64,000 nucleotides of DNA from Tethya wilhelma (lineage: Eukaryota > Porifera > Demospongiae > Tethyida > Tethyidae), in contig CAXIPT010000016.1 of NCBI GenBank assembly GCA_964030475.1, positions 456,257 to 520,256 on the forward strand, written 5' to 3'. This document shows positions 1 through 10,965 of this stretch, one piece after another (the first letter of the stretch is position 1; every line of letters starts with the position of its first letter). Under the pieces are notes generated by a model, which saw nothing but the letters and a program-made list of their open reading frames with translations, made no database searches and was not told where the DNA came from. The position numbers and the translations under genes are program-made.

Positions 1-72
1 GTGTATATTTGTATTGCACTAATGGATCATCCATGCCATTCCTATGTACCCAGTACTGCCGTACTGGGAATA
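1..72 (+). repeat. R1 dispersed repeat, terminal fragment
   Basis: Only the last part of the R1 family is present: a TTTGTATTGC-type stretch, a GCCATTCCTATGTACCC block and the terminal imperfect palindrome CCCAGTACTGCCGTACTGGG. The same ordered blocks recur at about 23.25, 29.5, 36.2 and 56.6 kb, and in reverse complement at about 17.2, 61.25 and 63.85 kb. No coding capacity is visible; the copy is cut by the window edge. Confidence 0.75.
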
Positions 73-129
73 TCCAGACTAAGCACAAAGGAGTTACATC
101 CACTGTGCATTTGGCTAGTTTTTACAAGT

Positions 130-335
130 ACCGTATAGCTCCAAATTTTCGTGGTACAATATTTTCGTGAATTTCGTGATTTGACCGTATATCACGAAAA
201 TTTTCTCCACGGAAATTTAGAAAACTGTATATCGGCAATATAATTTTAGAGATCGTGATTCACGAAAATTAGCTCAAAACGGCCGTGAGACAGACTTTTC
301 ACGAACTTTTGAACCACGAAAATTTGGAGCTATAA
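130..335. mobile_element. Short inverted-repeat element (MITE), GCTCCAAATTTTCG subtype
   Basis: The ends are inverted copies: CCGTATAGCTCCAAATTTTC on the left and the reverse complement of GCTCCAAATTTTCGTGG on the right. The interior is full of CACGAAAATT motifs on both strands. It is about 205 bp with no ORF, so a non-autonomous element. Sister elements lie at 2.16, 30.15, 31.85 and 57.1 kb. Bases 336-755 show nothing I can name. Confidence 0.7.
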
Positions 336-755
336 AGTAGTAACTATCAAGTTTGTGAGTGCTATAGCTAGTTAGTAATATCATAATGTCTAAGGTCCAG
401 TGTTGTAATCCTTATGATACACCTCAACAAGTCAGGTAATCAGTCAGGTAATCGCAAGATGACAGTAAGTCCTGTAGCACAATTGATGCGTGAAAAGACT
501 CTAGAAGTATCCATAGGGATGAAAATTTGTGATACTTGCTGATGTATTCTCTCTTTTTAAGCCAGAAGGACCTGACACTTCAGATGTTTATGTTCACACA
601 TAAGAAGCAGTTTCCTCACTAAACAAATGCCTATCAGAGATAGGTGAAACACCCTGTTTAAAACTCAAAGCAAAGGCTACTCTAGACGAAAAGTTCGTTA
701 TAGTTATTGACCAAACATGAGGTTTGTATGGAATATACAGTGCCTGATACCCGAG

Positions 756-1085
756 TATGGAATTCCAAATAGGACAAAATTGTCAAACGTGCATTGTCAT
801 TCTCAAACTACCCATGGTCATTGTCAAAACTCATGGTCATTCTCAAATATGCACTCATTGTCATTCTCAAACTGTGCACTCATGGTCATTGTCAAATATC
901 CACTCATTGTCATTCTCAAACTGTACACTCGTGGTCATTCTCAAACTGTGCACTCATTGTCATTCTCAAACTGTACACTCGTGGTCATTCTCAAACTGTG
1001 CACTCATGGTCATTGTCAAACTGTACTCATGCTCATGGTCATTGTCTAACAGGCTGTCCATGGTCATTCTCAAAACGCGCATGCG
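756..1085 (+). repeat. Left terminal arm with ~25 bp minisatellite
   Basis: After the TATGGAATTCC end come about a dozen units of roughly 25 bp built on CATTCTCAAACTGTGCAC with CATTGTCAAATATCCAC variants. Unit subtypes alternate in the same order as in the inverted array at 10.26-10.68 kb. The long open frames here are by-products of the 25 bp period in three frames and are not genes. It ends near AAAACGCGCATGCGC. Confidence 0.85.
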
Positions 1086-1305
1086 CATTTAGCTAGCACG
1101 TGTAGCGCTGGATCCCGGATATCCGGATATCCAGATCGGAGCGCTCGAGCGCGCGTGCGAGGGAGGGTCTGGGCACGAGATCGACTACTAGCACGTGGTA
1201 CATGGTACAAGCACGTGTCGTTGTAGTTTTGTGCCACATGCAACTGCCAGCTCTCTGGAGTCTAGTCTGTCTTGGCGGCTTATCCTACTCTCAATTTGCC
1301 GAACA
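1086..1305 (+). promoter_or_regulatory. Probable 5' region of the CUE-HECT gene
   Basis: This is the stretch between the left arm and the first ATG. It is more GC-rich than its surroundings, with CpG-rich palindromic runs such as GGATATCCGGATATCC and GAGCGCTCGAGCGCGC and two CACGTG-like E-box cores. A compact promoter here is inference from position and composition; no TATA box is convincing. Confidence 0.3.
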
Positions 1306-2161
1306 ATGGATAGTAGCAAAGATTCTGAAGAAGCCACTAACCATTCTGAGTAAGTATAGGGGGTAGTATTAAATTTTATAAAATACATGGAAATTATAAC
1401 TTGATGGGCGGGGACAAAACCTTTAGCCACGCCTTCTGTTTAAGAAGCGGTGTGTATTGTAGTTGGTGAGAAGCCGGCTACACTCACATAGTGTAGTTGC
1501 CATGGTTGAAGTATATAGACATGCAGGCAGGCAATACTATAAGATATTCATTTTATTGGCCATGGTTCCTTCAGTGTGTGGGGGCATAGATTATGAATTC
1601 AAGTATTGAAGTTATTATTATAGTTTGCTATGTTATGCACTTGAGATGAATTGTATTCACCACAGGATCAGAGATCTAGTTGAGGCAGAAATTCGGCGTC
1701 AATTCCCAAACTTGTATAACAGACAGCAACCTCCTAGTAGACCCGGTAGATCTGTTGAAGCAGTTGAGACTGTAATTAATAGAGTTCAACAGACCTTTCC
1801 TCCGCAGCCAACATCATCTAGCAGTTCATTAAGACAGCTGTCAATTGGTCCAGGACCTATAAGGAGACGGAGAGCTCAGGTGAAGTATCGAACTAGCCAG
1901 TCAGCAGGACGATCGTTCACAAAAGATATTGTACTGGTTGATAGTGAGGAGGTCAATGTTCCAAGAGGAGCTCGGAGAAGTCTACTGTATGAACTCGGCC
2001 TTGTGGTAAATTTTGTGGAATTCAACACCTCTTTGAAAGAGGGTGAGATATTACAGTTGATCGAGGAGGCATTCAGGTCAAAAATTGATACAGCTAAGCC
2101 CTTTCCAAGGTGAGTTTACATCTGTACATTATGTGACATTTTTTGTATTGTACTATACATA

Positions 2162-2325
2162 TACCATATAGCGGGAAATTTTCGTTGGTGCAGCGAAAGA
2201 AATTTTCGCAGTTTTAAAAAAGTAAATGTGGAAGTTAAATTTTTCAGTTTTAATTTTCGTATATTCGAACCCCATACGAAATGTACGAAAATTTCCACCA
2301 TATGAAAATTTCCCGTTATATACAG
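2162..2325. mobile_element. MITE in HECT-gene intron
   Basis: ACCATATAGCGGGAAATTTT at the left pairs with AAATTTCCCGTTATATA at the right. The interior carries TTTTCGT/ACGAAAA motifs. It lies wholly in the intron between exons 1666-2109 and 2508-2676, so it leaves the reading frame untouched. It belongs to the same group as the elements at 30.15 and 57.1 kb. Confidence 0.65.
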
Positions 2326-2779
2326 TAACATGTTGAGTCTTTCAAGTTTTTTTTCCCTTTTCCTGGTATAAATCACCTCTTCAAATACAGTAACTATACC
2401 TTTATAGCCTTATTGTGATACATTTTTTGCCTTTTTAATTGAAATATAATTATGTGTCTCATGTTCTTCAAGTTTTTTAATTATTTATCATTGTTGTATG
2501 TATATAGAATTGAGTTTTTGCAAGTTTGTGGGACCCGCCTAGTAAAACCTAACTTACCAGATAAGCATGCTTGGACTGGGGACAAGATTCAAAAGCTTGC
2601 ACGACAAGGAAACATATACATTCGACCTACTTATGAATTTAGTATTCAAGAGTTGGAAAAGGAGTACAAGGCCAAGGTACTGTGGATACTGAGCAAGTAT
2701 ATACATATATACTATGTAATAGGCTTGCAGTTTTAGACAGTCCTGAGCACCAAACACTATATCCTCTGTTTGTCCTCAG

Positions 2780-3142
2780 CCCACACTGCCTCGTGTCACT
2801 CAGCCTCCAGTCACTCCTCAGCCCACACTGCCTCGTGTCACTCCTCAACCTCCAGTCACTCCTCAGCCCACACTGCCTCGTGTCACTCCTCAACCTCCAG
2901 TCACTCCTCAGCCCACACTGCCTCCAGTCACTCCTCAACCTCCAGTCACTCCTCAGCCCACACTGCCTCCAGTCACTCCTCAGCCTCCAGTCACTCCTCA
3001 GCCCACACTGCCTCCAGTCACTCCTCAGCCTCCAGTCACTCCTCAGCCCACACTGCCTCCAGTCACTCCTCAACCCACACTGCCTCACGTCACTCCTCAG
3101 CCAACACATATAGTTCCATCCACTTCTATCACTTCAAAACAG
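2780..3142 (+). repeat. In-frame 45 bp minisatellite exon (PTLPPVTPQPPVTPQ)
   Basis: About seven tandem units of 42-45 bp fill one exon of the HECT gene. The open frame is set by splice sites, not by an ATG: an AG acceptor ends at 2779 and a GT donor begins at 3143. It reads repeats of PTLPPVTPQP. Early units have Arg where later units have Pro. Unit length is a multiple of three, so copy number can change without a frameshift. It likely forms a flexible proline-rich linker before the CUE region. Confidence 0.8.
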
Positions 3143-5103
3143 GTAGGTATATGTATACACAGATTGTTTGATTTAATTGAAATGCATGCATGTGCATGCA
3201 TGCCCAGCTAGAACTGTTCTCAAGGCTATATACATATAGGTATATATACCTAAATTACATGCTCAGCCTTTCCAATTTACTAAACATATGGCAGTAAGGC
3301 ACTTAATTTTCTGAACAGGCATGAATTAAGGGTTATAGATTTGCAATTACTATAGACTCTATACCCTCGAAATATGTATACCACCTGCATGATAGCAGCT
3401 ACATAGCTGCATGGTTTAGTTTTTTTATTGTTGTTTTATGTATAGGTGCTACATGAATGGTTTCCCAACATGAATGAAAAGGAAATATCCGATGCTCTTA
3501 TTATTTCTGATGGATTGACAGAAGCAGCAGATTATTTGCTTCAGTTGAGTCTAGCAAAGTATGGATGTGCAGAAGGTCGTGCCAATGTTGGCACTATAAG
3601 TGCTAATTCTCAGTCAGAGCCTTGCTCTTCTCGTGATGCAATCAATGAATTCGTTGATTCTGGAGCTCGTACCAAGGGTGAACTGCTTCAGCAGTATGCT
3701 AGGATGATTTTGTCAACACAGAAATCGTTTGATTTGGTCGTGAACCGAGACAGGATATGGCGGGCTGCAGCAAGTTTCTACAAGAACTGTATTCACAAGC
3801 CAGAAAGACTTACGTACAGTTTACAGGTGGAATTTCAAGATGAGGACGGAATTGATGCAGGAGCTTTAAAATTTGAATTTTTTGAGAACCTAATGAAAGA
3901 GATGAATGATAGATTGTTTGAGGGAGAGGCTACTCGTCGTGTTCCGAAACGTGACAGTGCAGAACGTAATCATGAGATTGCAGGCATGATTATTGGTCAT
4001 TCAATTCTTCAAGGAGGGCCCTCGTTTCCCCTGTTGTGTCCAGCAATTTTTTGCTACCTTCTGTACAGTGATAAACGAAGGGCATTGGAGGAGTTTCCTT
4101 CAGTTAAAGATATACCCCAAAATGCTGCAACAGAAGGGATTATTAGTCTTATCAAGGAGGTAACTATATATGTATCATGCGTGCATGTACCTCTGTTAAT
4201 GTGATGTGGTTGGATTGTGTATGATACAGAATGAATAATAACAACAGTTTTTATGTCCATGCATACATTTTACCTTCTTTGTGTGTGTGTGTTATAGCTT
4301 GACAAAGCTAAAACCGATGAGGAGGTTGATAGTATTTTAGACCAAAGTGAGAAAATGGCTCTCGTAAATGCTTCAAGTTGGCCTCCAACAAAAATGATTT
4401 CATTGAGCACAAAGTATAGTCTAATTCAAGAGTTGATCTATGATGAAGTTATTGGAAAGAGGCACAGGCAGATTGAAGATCTAAAAGCAGGATTGCAAGT
4501 TTAACCTTGTGTCCTTTATCAAGAAACATCCAGTTGAATTGAGATCTTTGCTGGTGTATAGTCATACACCACTGACAACTGAAGTGATGCTAGATCTGTT
4601 TGAATCCACAAGCACAACAGACGAGAAGTAGCACAAGTGGCTAAAGGATTATATTACTGCTTGTAGTAGCGAACCTGAAGGTATGCATGCCGCAGCACAT
4701 GCATGTATACACTTATACATAATTATATAAAAGTACAATTCATGCTGTGTGTATATACTTGTCATCCAATGCAGGTGACGACATTAGTGGGAAGAAATTT
4801 CCAAACCTGTCTGATATATTGCAATTTCTCACTGGTCTCAGGAACATACCTCCATTAGGATTATCGAAAAACATCACAGTATATTTTCACACTAATTTGG
4901 AAAACTTTCTCCCTGAAGTGAGTGCTTGTTTTAACATGTTATTCCTTCCTCCGGCTTTGCCTACTAAAGAGCATTTTTTTGAAAAGTTTGACCAAGTAGT
5001 ACTGTTCTCATTAAACTACTTCGGACAAGAATAGTTTGGATGTGATATTATAGAAACACTGAACATTGATGACTGTCATTGTACTGAAACAATAATATAC
5101 TAT

Positions 5104-6570
5104 ATATGTGACCGAATTTTGGAAAACCGACCACTTCGAGCAAAAGTTTTTTTGTAGTAATCGGCGGTTTTAGCGTAATACGCGACGCGCGCGCGAAAAA
5201 ATTTTTTTTGCACGAAAGGGGAGGGGCATACCTTGGCAAGCTGCAGATGTGATTTTATGGGTGGGGCTGCTTCTATTGCTGAGATATGAGCGTTTGAATG
5301 CAGCTATGTCAGCCACAGCTAGCTTCTCTCCCGTTAGTACACGGGATGTGTTGCCATGTTCATTGATTAATTATTCTGATAAAGTACATGATGCAGCTGC
5401 CGCTATGCATCTCATTATAATAATGCATATTTAATTTGCAACAAAAAACAATACATTGTTTATGAACTAAACACTTCTGGCAGAAAGAAATCTCTTGCAG
5501 ATGATCAGAAGACAGCCTACAGTGTTGCAGAATTGCTGGGCTAAGCCAGGAGCTGTTTATCTGTGTATGACAATGAATGAATGTTGTGTACATTGTGTAT
5601 AATTCATAAATTATGAATTTGCAATGAAATCTGTGGGGGTTAGAAGCTAAGCGCTTATGATTGTGGGTAATAAGTATTAGCTAGACTATTTTCTACTGTT
5701 AGAATAGGTATAGATACATTCATTTATTATTGGGCGCTTATTTCTGCGCCATTTATAGCCTTGTTACTCTAGTTATAGCCCACCCGCTACATTATTCTAC
5801 TTAGTAAACTTACCTACCTCACTGATGAATCCTCCTGGAAGGTTCCCTGGTCTTCTGTGTCTTTGAAAAGGCTCCTAAAGTAAGTTTTAACTAGCGCTTC
5901 AACTAACTTCATGCATATTCTGATACTACATGAAAATTGTACCACAAACATAAATTCATTGTAACACGGATAGTATATGGATTTCGTGTACTCGCACTTA
6001 GCAACGTATTCGATTANTTATCAGACTCACCTCAGGGTCTGCAAACTGAGGCTTATAGCGGCTAGAACAGAGCCTCGAATCGCATGTATGTACTGAAGAA
6101 CTTGGCACACGTATTGTGGTAGTCCCTGAACACGCATAAGGCATTGGAGTATCAGATTGAGAGTTTGAAGACTGAGACGGCTGCATTGAAGAACCGTAGA
6201 GGCAATTGTACGTGTTACTATATTCCATTTTAATGAACCAAGCACCAGCAAACTCTCAACTTCTCAATATGACCAGCACTACTAACCTATGAACTCTAAC
6301 TAGGCGGCAAAACGACAATGAATATCATCACGCGGTACGGATGGGCGTTACGTAATGTTCAAACGCACATGAAATCAACGGTACAATTTTAGCGAGTAAA
6401 ATTGGAATGAACGGTCGGTATATTTGAGCTCATATCTCCAAAACTATAGCGCCTAGCCGCTTCAAATTTGGAAAATAGCTAGCTGCAATGACGTAGATTA
6501 CAATGCAATCGCTATCTCAAAATTCGCGGATTGCTCGAAGTGGTCGGTTTTCCAAAATTCGGTCACATAT
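5104..6570. mobile_element. R2 element, copy A (long terminal inverted repeats)
   Basis: The left end TGTGACCGAATTTTGG (from 5107) is matched in reverse complement at the right end, with about 38 nearly perfect paired bases. Flanks are TA-rich (TATATA and TATGTA), compatible with TA or TATA targeting. On the - strand it contains exon-like pieces: an ATG frame beginning MEYSNTYNCLYGSS (6228 leftward) with a GTGAGT donor, and a short exon with a GTAGGT donor near 5.83-5.88 kb. A single N sits at 6017. No transposase motif was recognised. Fragments recur at 15.9, 19.7/21.5 and 28.1 kb. It separates the two convergent genes of the 9.9 kb element. Confidence 0.65.
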
Positions 6571-7329
6571 GTAAAACACTGATTCAGAACTTTGATGAAA
6601 TTTTAAAAAAAAATAAAACTAACAACATTATTCATTAACTCTTTCTTCAATTAATTGATACACTGCATTGTAAAGTTCAATTCCAAAATTTCCATCATCT
6701 TGTAGTGGGTCTGGGAGCTGAGACATAAAATCCACATCAACTTGGACATTGGGAGGGATAACCACTACAGCATCTGTTGTATCTAGATCATCATTAGGAA
6801 CAGGTCCATCTTCATCAATACCGTAAGTTTCCCAGTCAGCATACAGCTCAGTCGTTGTCCTTGGCGATAGACAGTATAGCTGGTATGGTGTTATGTTGTG
6901 TTCAGTACGGAGTCGGTGCTGATTGTAAACTCATTTAATGCTCTGTTAACCCTTGGTATGTATACATATTGAAGAGAAAAAAGGCCAATGTCATCCAAGG
7001 GATCCAAAATTCCAATGTCTTCCATGTGGTGAAATAGGTTTTGAAACTGCCGTACTACTACCCTCCTCACATCACGCCAAAGGCGCTCAATGCGCTGATT
7101 GTGGGTTGAGCTACCCGTAATCATACTTCCATGACCTGTACCTCTTGTTGTAATCATAAACCTGGCAACATCTACATTCTCAATTCCTAAGTCACTCCTC
7201 ACACGAGATGGAATTCCATATTTGTCTACAGCTTGTCTGAAATACTCCATCACTGTAGCTGCTCGGTTATTGTTAGAACAATGTAAATAAGTAACTAATC
7301 TTGAAAATCCATCAATTCCTATAATTAAA

Positions 7330-8084
7330 AACTAGTTGTACACTGAGTGCAGTTAATATAGCCTCGCGCGCGACGTTTGAAGTAATTAGACCGAAAGAAA
7401 TGGACTACCATGAATACCTGATCAGCTAACTCCATGTATTTTAAACTCTCACCTCTTGTACTGTACTACAGTTAGTATTAAGGTACCACAATGATGTCTC
7501 TGCAGTCTATGCCACACGTGATTCAATATTATACGTATATATTAGCACGAGATCTCGAGCTGTGCGCGCGCACGTGTTTCGTATATTTTGGTAAGGATCA
7601 TCACAATCACGAGCATGCAGCTATCTTGTTTCAAACCGGAACAATTTTTGCCAAATTGGCCCCGTTTTCATCCGGTGTTGATGACGTGTAATTGGATTTT
7701 ACTTCCACAATTTTTGGCCCTGCAAGATTACACTGCCTCGCGCTAAGGCGCTCGGCAATAATAATGCAATTAATAGTAACTACAGTGTTGCCAATTGCTG
7801 TAGAAATTCCAGCCATTTATAAATTTGCATTCAGTACTATGATCTTATACTGCCCAAAACTGAATTGTATAGTATATTAATAAAGGAACTGTGTCATATA
7901 AAAGCTGTTTTGCTGACTAAAAATAAAACACGTGACATTAATTTTTGTGCTGTTTGATGCCCTTTTGCCACGTCTGGATATTAGTATGTACACATTTGTC
8001 AACAAAAACGTCGCAAAACATATCACGCATTTAATTTTTGATAACAAAACAGCGCTTATATAGTCACACAGTTTCTTTACCTAC
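7330..8084 (-). other. Large intron of the integrase gene
   Basis: This is the gap between exons 8137-8085 and 7318-6628. I recognise nothing coding in it. It has a GC-rich patch near 7.55 kb (GCGCGCGCACGTG) and a palindrome-like CCAAATTGGCC. Short frames here look like chance. Confidence 0.4.
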
Positions 8085-8769
8085 CTCCATGAATTACCAT
8101 CTTCCACCTGATGAGTTTATGATGGCCGTCAATATGCCTGTTTTTAAAACATATATAACAGTAACTAATAATTATTGCATGCATGTGTATTAAAATTGTT
8201 AAAATCTAATCCAAAATTAAGTAGCTATAGTCTACATGTAAGTACAAGGATTACAGTATTAAAGTACTGCTATGGCTAACTCTATTTAACACTCACCATA
8301 ATGCATTGGAACCAGGTACATTGTATTCCCGACGTTGAACTCGAATAATGCTTCGGAGGGACTGACTAATAGGGTCCACTCTTCTAATGCTTTCTATAAC
8401 CCGCTCACGTTGTACAATGATTCCCCTTGACAATAGGGCACCCCTCACAAAAGTTAGACCTGAATCCATGGTTACCTGCCACACACATCATATATATATA
8501 TATATGTTTTATGAGTAACAATACACTGTACTTGCATGATTATACCTCTAGAATTGCCCTCACAGTATCGTCAAGCTCATGGTTATTAATATTTGTATAG
8601 CTGGAACCAATCGGTAAGCCATAAGCTTCTCGTCTTCTTCTAACTGTTCTTTCAGACACCCCCAGAATCCTAGCACTCTGCTAATAATTAAATCCCATCT
8701 CAAAGAGACATTCTAGTGTTTCTTTGGGGATCTGATAGGCAGGTCGGCCTGGTTGGTCTGTACGATTAA

Positions 8770-9011
8770 GGTTAGAGTATTTTGAGTGGGCGGTACTTTT
8801 GCTATCACTAATTTAATTAGTGAATCGTGAAGGGGTGTGTCCAAGATTTCTATATCAAAATATACAATTGAAAATAAAAGTGTTCAGGAGGTGCTGGAGA
8901 TCATTTTCGTGCAAAAACTAGCGACCGGAAGTTGCCTTCGAACAAGTGACCGGAAATTAGACCACATCAAAGTACTTCAAAGCATTCTTTGGAAACTGCG
9001 GACCGCAGGCA

Positions 9012-9043
<32 letters not shown>

Positions 9044-9088
9044 AAAAAAAAAAAAAAAAAAAAAAAATATGAAAAAACGACACAAAAG

Positions 9089-9122
<34 letters not shown>

Positions 9123-9864
9123 CGAAAAATTACTCCTAAAATACTGTATGGGTGTGTCTTGTGCATGCAATAGGATGGCTGTGTAGTGATATGCATGAAA
9201 ATGTGCAGCAAATTTGCAGGATGGCTAGCGGAGAGTGTGTGCTAGCTGTGACTTCGAAGCTTGGTGGGCGTGTCCAACCAAGCGTGTGTTGAGTGAGATT
9301 GACTTTTGACCTCTGACCTTTGACCCCTCTGCCACCTAGGTGAGCTCAAAGTGAGTCTGTACAGGAAAAATTGAATTTGACAGGGCTGTATAAAGTCCAT
9401 TTTTCTTCCCTGGTGGAGAGGAGAGAGAGGCAGTGAGGTATGTGAGCTTGTAGGGTGTTTGTGTGTCTTGAATATCATGTTTAGTTTTTGACTGGGTGGG
9501 ACTCAGTTTTCCTGTTTACCTGTTATGCATTTTGTGAGAGAATGTGGTTGTGAAAAGTGTATACATAGTATAAAAAGCCTTCTACAGACTTGATGAGCAG
9601 TTTTTTGCTTTTTCTCAACGTACATTTTTTCGTTCATCTGTTGTCTTTCAAGCCGCCTGGTTGTTGTTCCTTGTGAGTGAGTGGCAATGGCAGAAAAATC
9701 CATTTTAGAGAGCAACTAAATTTGACCTTTGACCCTTTTGAGCAATAATCAGCCATTTTGAGACCAAATCCTCTCGGCTTTGAGATAGTATCACAAGTTT
9801 CTATGAGCCTATGAATATCATTACTGTTTTAGTGTGATCCCCGCCCACTCAAAAACCTCTAACC
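8770..9864. mobile_element. TTAA-flanked inverted-repeat element (piggyBac-like, non-autonomous)
   Basis: TTAA lies on both sides (8766-8769 and 9865-9868). The ends are GGTTAGAG..TTTTGAGTGGGCGG and its inverted partner, with 22 of the first 24 positions matching. TTAA duplication is the hallmark of piggyBac elements. It is 1095 bp with no transposase frame. It sits inside the first coding part of the integrase gene. Joining the flanks at one TTAA gives an uninterrupted frame through GLPLNRTDQPGRPAYQ, so the insertion interrupted an open frame. Confidence 0.85.
9016..9120 (+). repeat. A-rich low-complexity tract
   Basis: Three long runs of A (each about 24-33 bases) are separated by a single C and by a short ATATG/CGACAC spacer, all within the TTAA element. 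Phe-rich open frames on the - strand are artefacts of poly-T. Confidence 0.9.
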
Positions 9865-10257
9865 TTAAGAGGTAGCCCATCTACTCTCATCAAACTTGGT
9901 AAAACTGGCTGGCTTTGTAGATTCAATGTCCACTCAGTGAAATGATCACTGTACCCTTGTAGCTCTTGTAGCAACAAATTGACGTCTTGTAGGAGGTCCA
10001 TTGACCCCGAGTCATGAGCTCTCCCCCATACAGCTCTCAGAACCATGAGGCAATCTTCAATTCTAATCAGCAAGCGTTCTGCAAGAGTAATGTCATTAGT
10101 ATTGTAATGCCTACTACTTTGATGGACTGTTTCTGTCAGTATTTCCCAAAACCTGTCTAGATTTATAGCACCTCAACTCAGTCCAAATCGTATAATCACG
10201 CAGAGCTCACGTGATCGTGAACGGAAGTGATTCCAACTAGACTCCGCCTAGCGCCTT

Positions 10258-10684
10258 TCCGCTTGCGCACGCGGTGCCAATGACCATAGGTATTTTGACA
10301 ATGACCATGAGTGCACAGTTTGAGAATGACCATGAGTGCATATTTGAGAATGACAATGAGTGCACAGTTTGAGAATTAATGACCACGAGTGTACAGTTTG
10401 AGAATGACAATGAGTGGATATTTGACAATAACCATGAGTGCACAGTTTGAGAATGACCATGAGTGCATATTTGAGAATGACAATGAGTGCACAGTTTGAC
10501 AATGACCACGAGTGTACAGTTTGAGAATGACAATGAGTGGATATTTGACAATGACCATGAGTGCACAGTTTGAGAATGACAATGAGTGCATATTTGAGAA
10601 TGACCATGAGTTTTGACAATGACCATGGGTAGTTTGAGAATGACAATGCACGTTTGACAATTTTGTCCTATTTGGAATTCCATA
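10258..10684 (-). repeat. Right terminal arm with ~25 bp minisatellite
   Basis: Inverted partner of the array at 756-1085. It reads inward on the - strand from TATGGAATTCC at 10684, with the same unit types (GTTTGAGAATGACCATGAG on +). It has more units than the left arm and contains one irregular unit near 10375. It lies just upstream of the integrase gene start. Confidence 0.85.
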
Positions 10685-10965
10685 TGCAGCTTGCTAAATT
10701 TCGCGTGCGCATATCTTAGATCACATCCGGTGTGTTCTGATTTGAATTCGGGATTGGCTTTGTTCACTCGATCTCAAGTACGTAAGTTGTTTTCGCGCAG
10801 TGTGCACGTGACATTATTTACAAGAGCTATGTACGTAGCTACAGTGTTTTTCTGGTCGCTTGCGCGCGCGCGATCAAGAGCCAAATTGCTAGCTTGTCGC
10901 GAGATCTTGAGAACTATCACATGTGTCAGTACAGTGCACTCTGTACGTCTGTCAAGAGAGCTGTC

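Larger units (their letters stand above)
1306..5034 (+). pseudogene. CUE-HECT E3 ubiquitin ligase gene (G2E3-like multicopy family), damaged
   Basis: Spliced by eye into seven exons with matching phases: 1306-1349, 1666-2109, 2508-2676, 2780-3142, 3446-4159, 4298-4680 and 4775-5034, about 790 codons. The start ATG is followed by MDSSKDSEEAT and a strong GTAAGT donor. Order: a family-specific N-terminal region, a Pro/Thr/Val tandem repeat, a CUE-like ubiquitin-binding helix bundle (LHEWFPNMNEKEISDALI, exon 5), then a HECT domain. The C-lobe ends with the catalytic cysteine in SACFNMLFLP. HECT ligases accept ubiquitin from an E2 on this cysteine and pass it to substrate. Lesions: exon 6 runs into TAA at 4502 and needs a +1 shift to continue, then meets an in-frame TAG at 4629. 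The rest is open, so decay is recent or these are assembly errors. It converges on the integrase gene at 6.6-10.2 kb. Confidence 0.8.
6628..10165 (-). pseudogene. HTH plus DDE integrase-like transposase, damaged
   Basis: Exons on the - strand, by eye: 10165-8546 (interrupted by a TTAA element), 8475-8297, 8137-8085 and 7318-6628, with phases that join cleanly. The N-terminal helical region is followed by a helix-turn-helix (SARILGVSERTVRRRREAYG). Next come motifs of an rve-type core: HIDGHHKLIRW with the first Asp, VRSDLGIENV with the second, and NQRIERLWRDV with the Glu. The C-terminus ends LIEERVNE then TAA at 6628. This resembles the uncharacterised integrase-core proteins found in many copies in fish and invertebrates; the role would be DNA strand transfer. 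Lesions: an insertion at 8770-9864, an in-frame TAG just before SARILGV, and a frameshift near 6925 after RALNEF. A second remnant is at 32.0-32.8 kb. The true 5' end upstream of 10165 is uncertain. Confidence 0.75.
756..10684. mobile_element. Candidate 9.9 kb DNA transposon carrying HECT ligase and integrase genes
   Basis: Seen: both outer ends begin TATGGAATTCCAAATAGG and run inward as inverted arms, matching with about one difference in the first 200 bp before the tandem-unit order diverges. Inside are two convergent multi-exon genes: a CUE-HECT ubiquitin ligase on + starting about 220 bp inside the left arm, and an HTH plus DDE integrase on - starting about 100 bp inside the right arm. 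Known: rve/DDE integrases mobilise inverted-repeat elements. Inferred: the integrase moved the segment and the ligase was cargo or accessory. Against: no target-site duplication is visible (left flank CCCGAG, right flank TGCAGC), and both genes are broken although the arms look fresh. IS3EU-type elements are a first comparison. The alternative is two independent satellite insertions in opposite orientation. Confidence 0.55.

Noticed and set aside
790..1075. Regular 25 bp repeats as a CRISPR-like array
   Set aside because: There are no unique spacers; units are contiguous variants of one sequence in a eukaryotic context.
717..1096. Three overlapping ORFs of about 100 codons
   Set aside because: All follow the 25 bp minisatellite in different frames; the mirror set appears in the inverted array at 10.25-10.77 kb.
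2639..3171. ORFs on both strands across the proline repeat
   Set aside because: Splice sites put the true frame elsewhere; these are shadow frames of a 45 bp coding repeat.
8957..9211. Phe-rich - strand ORFs
   Set aside because: Produced by poly-A/T runs in the TTAA element.
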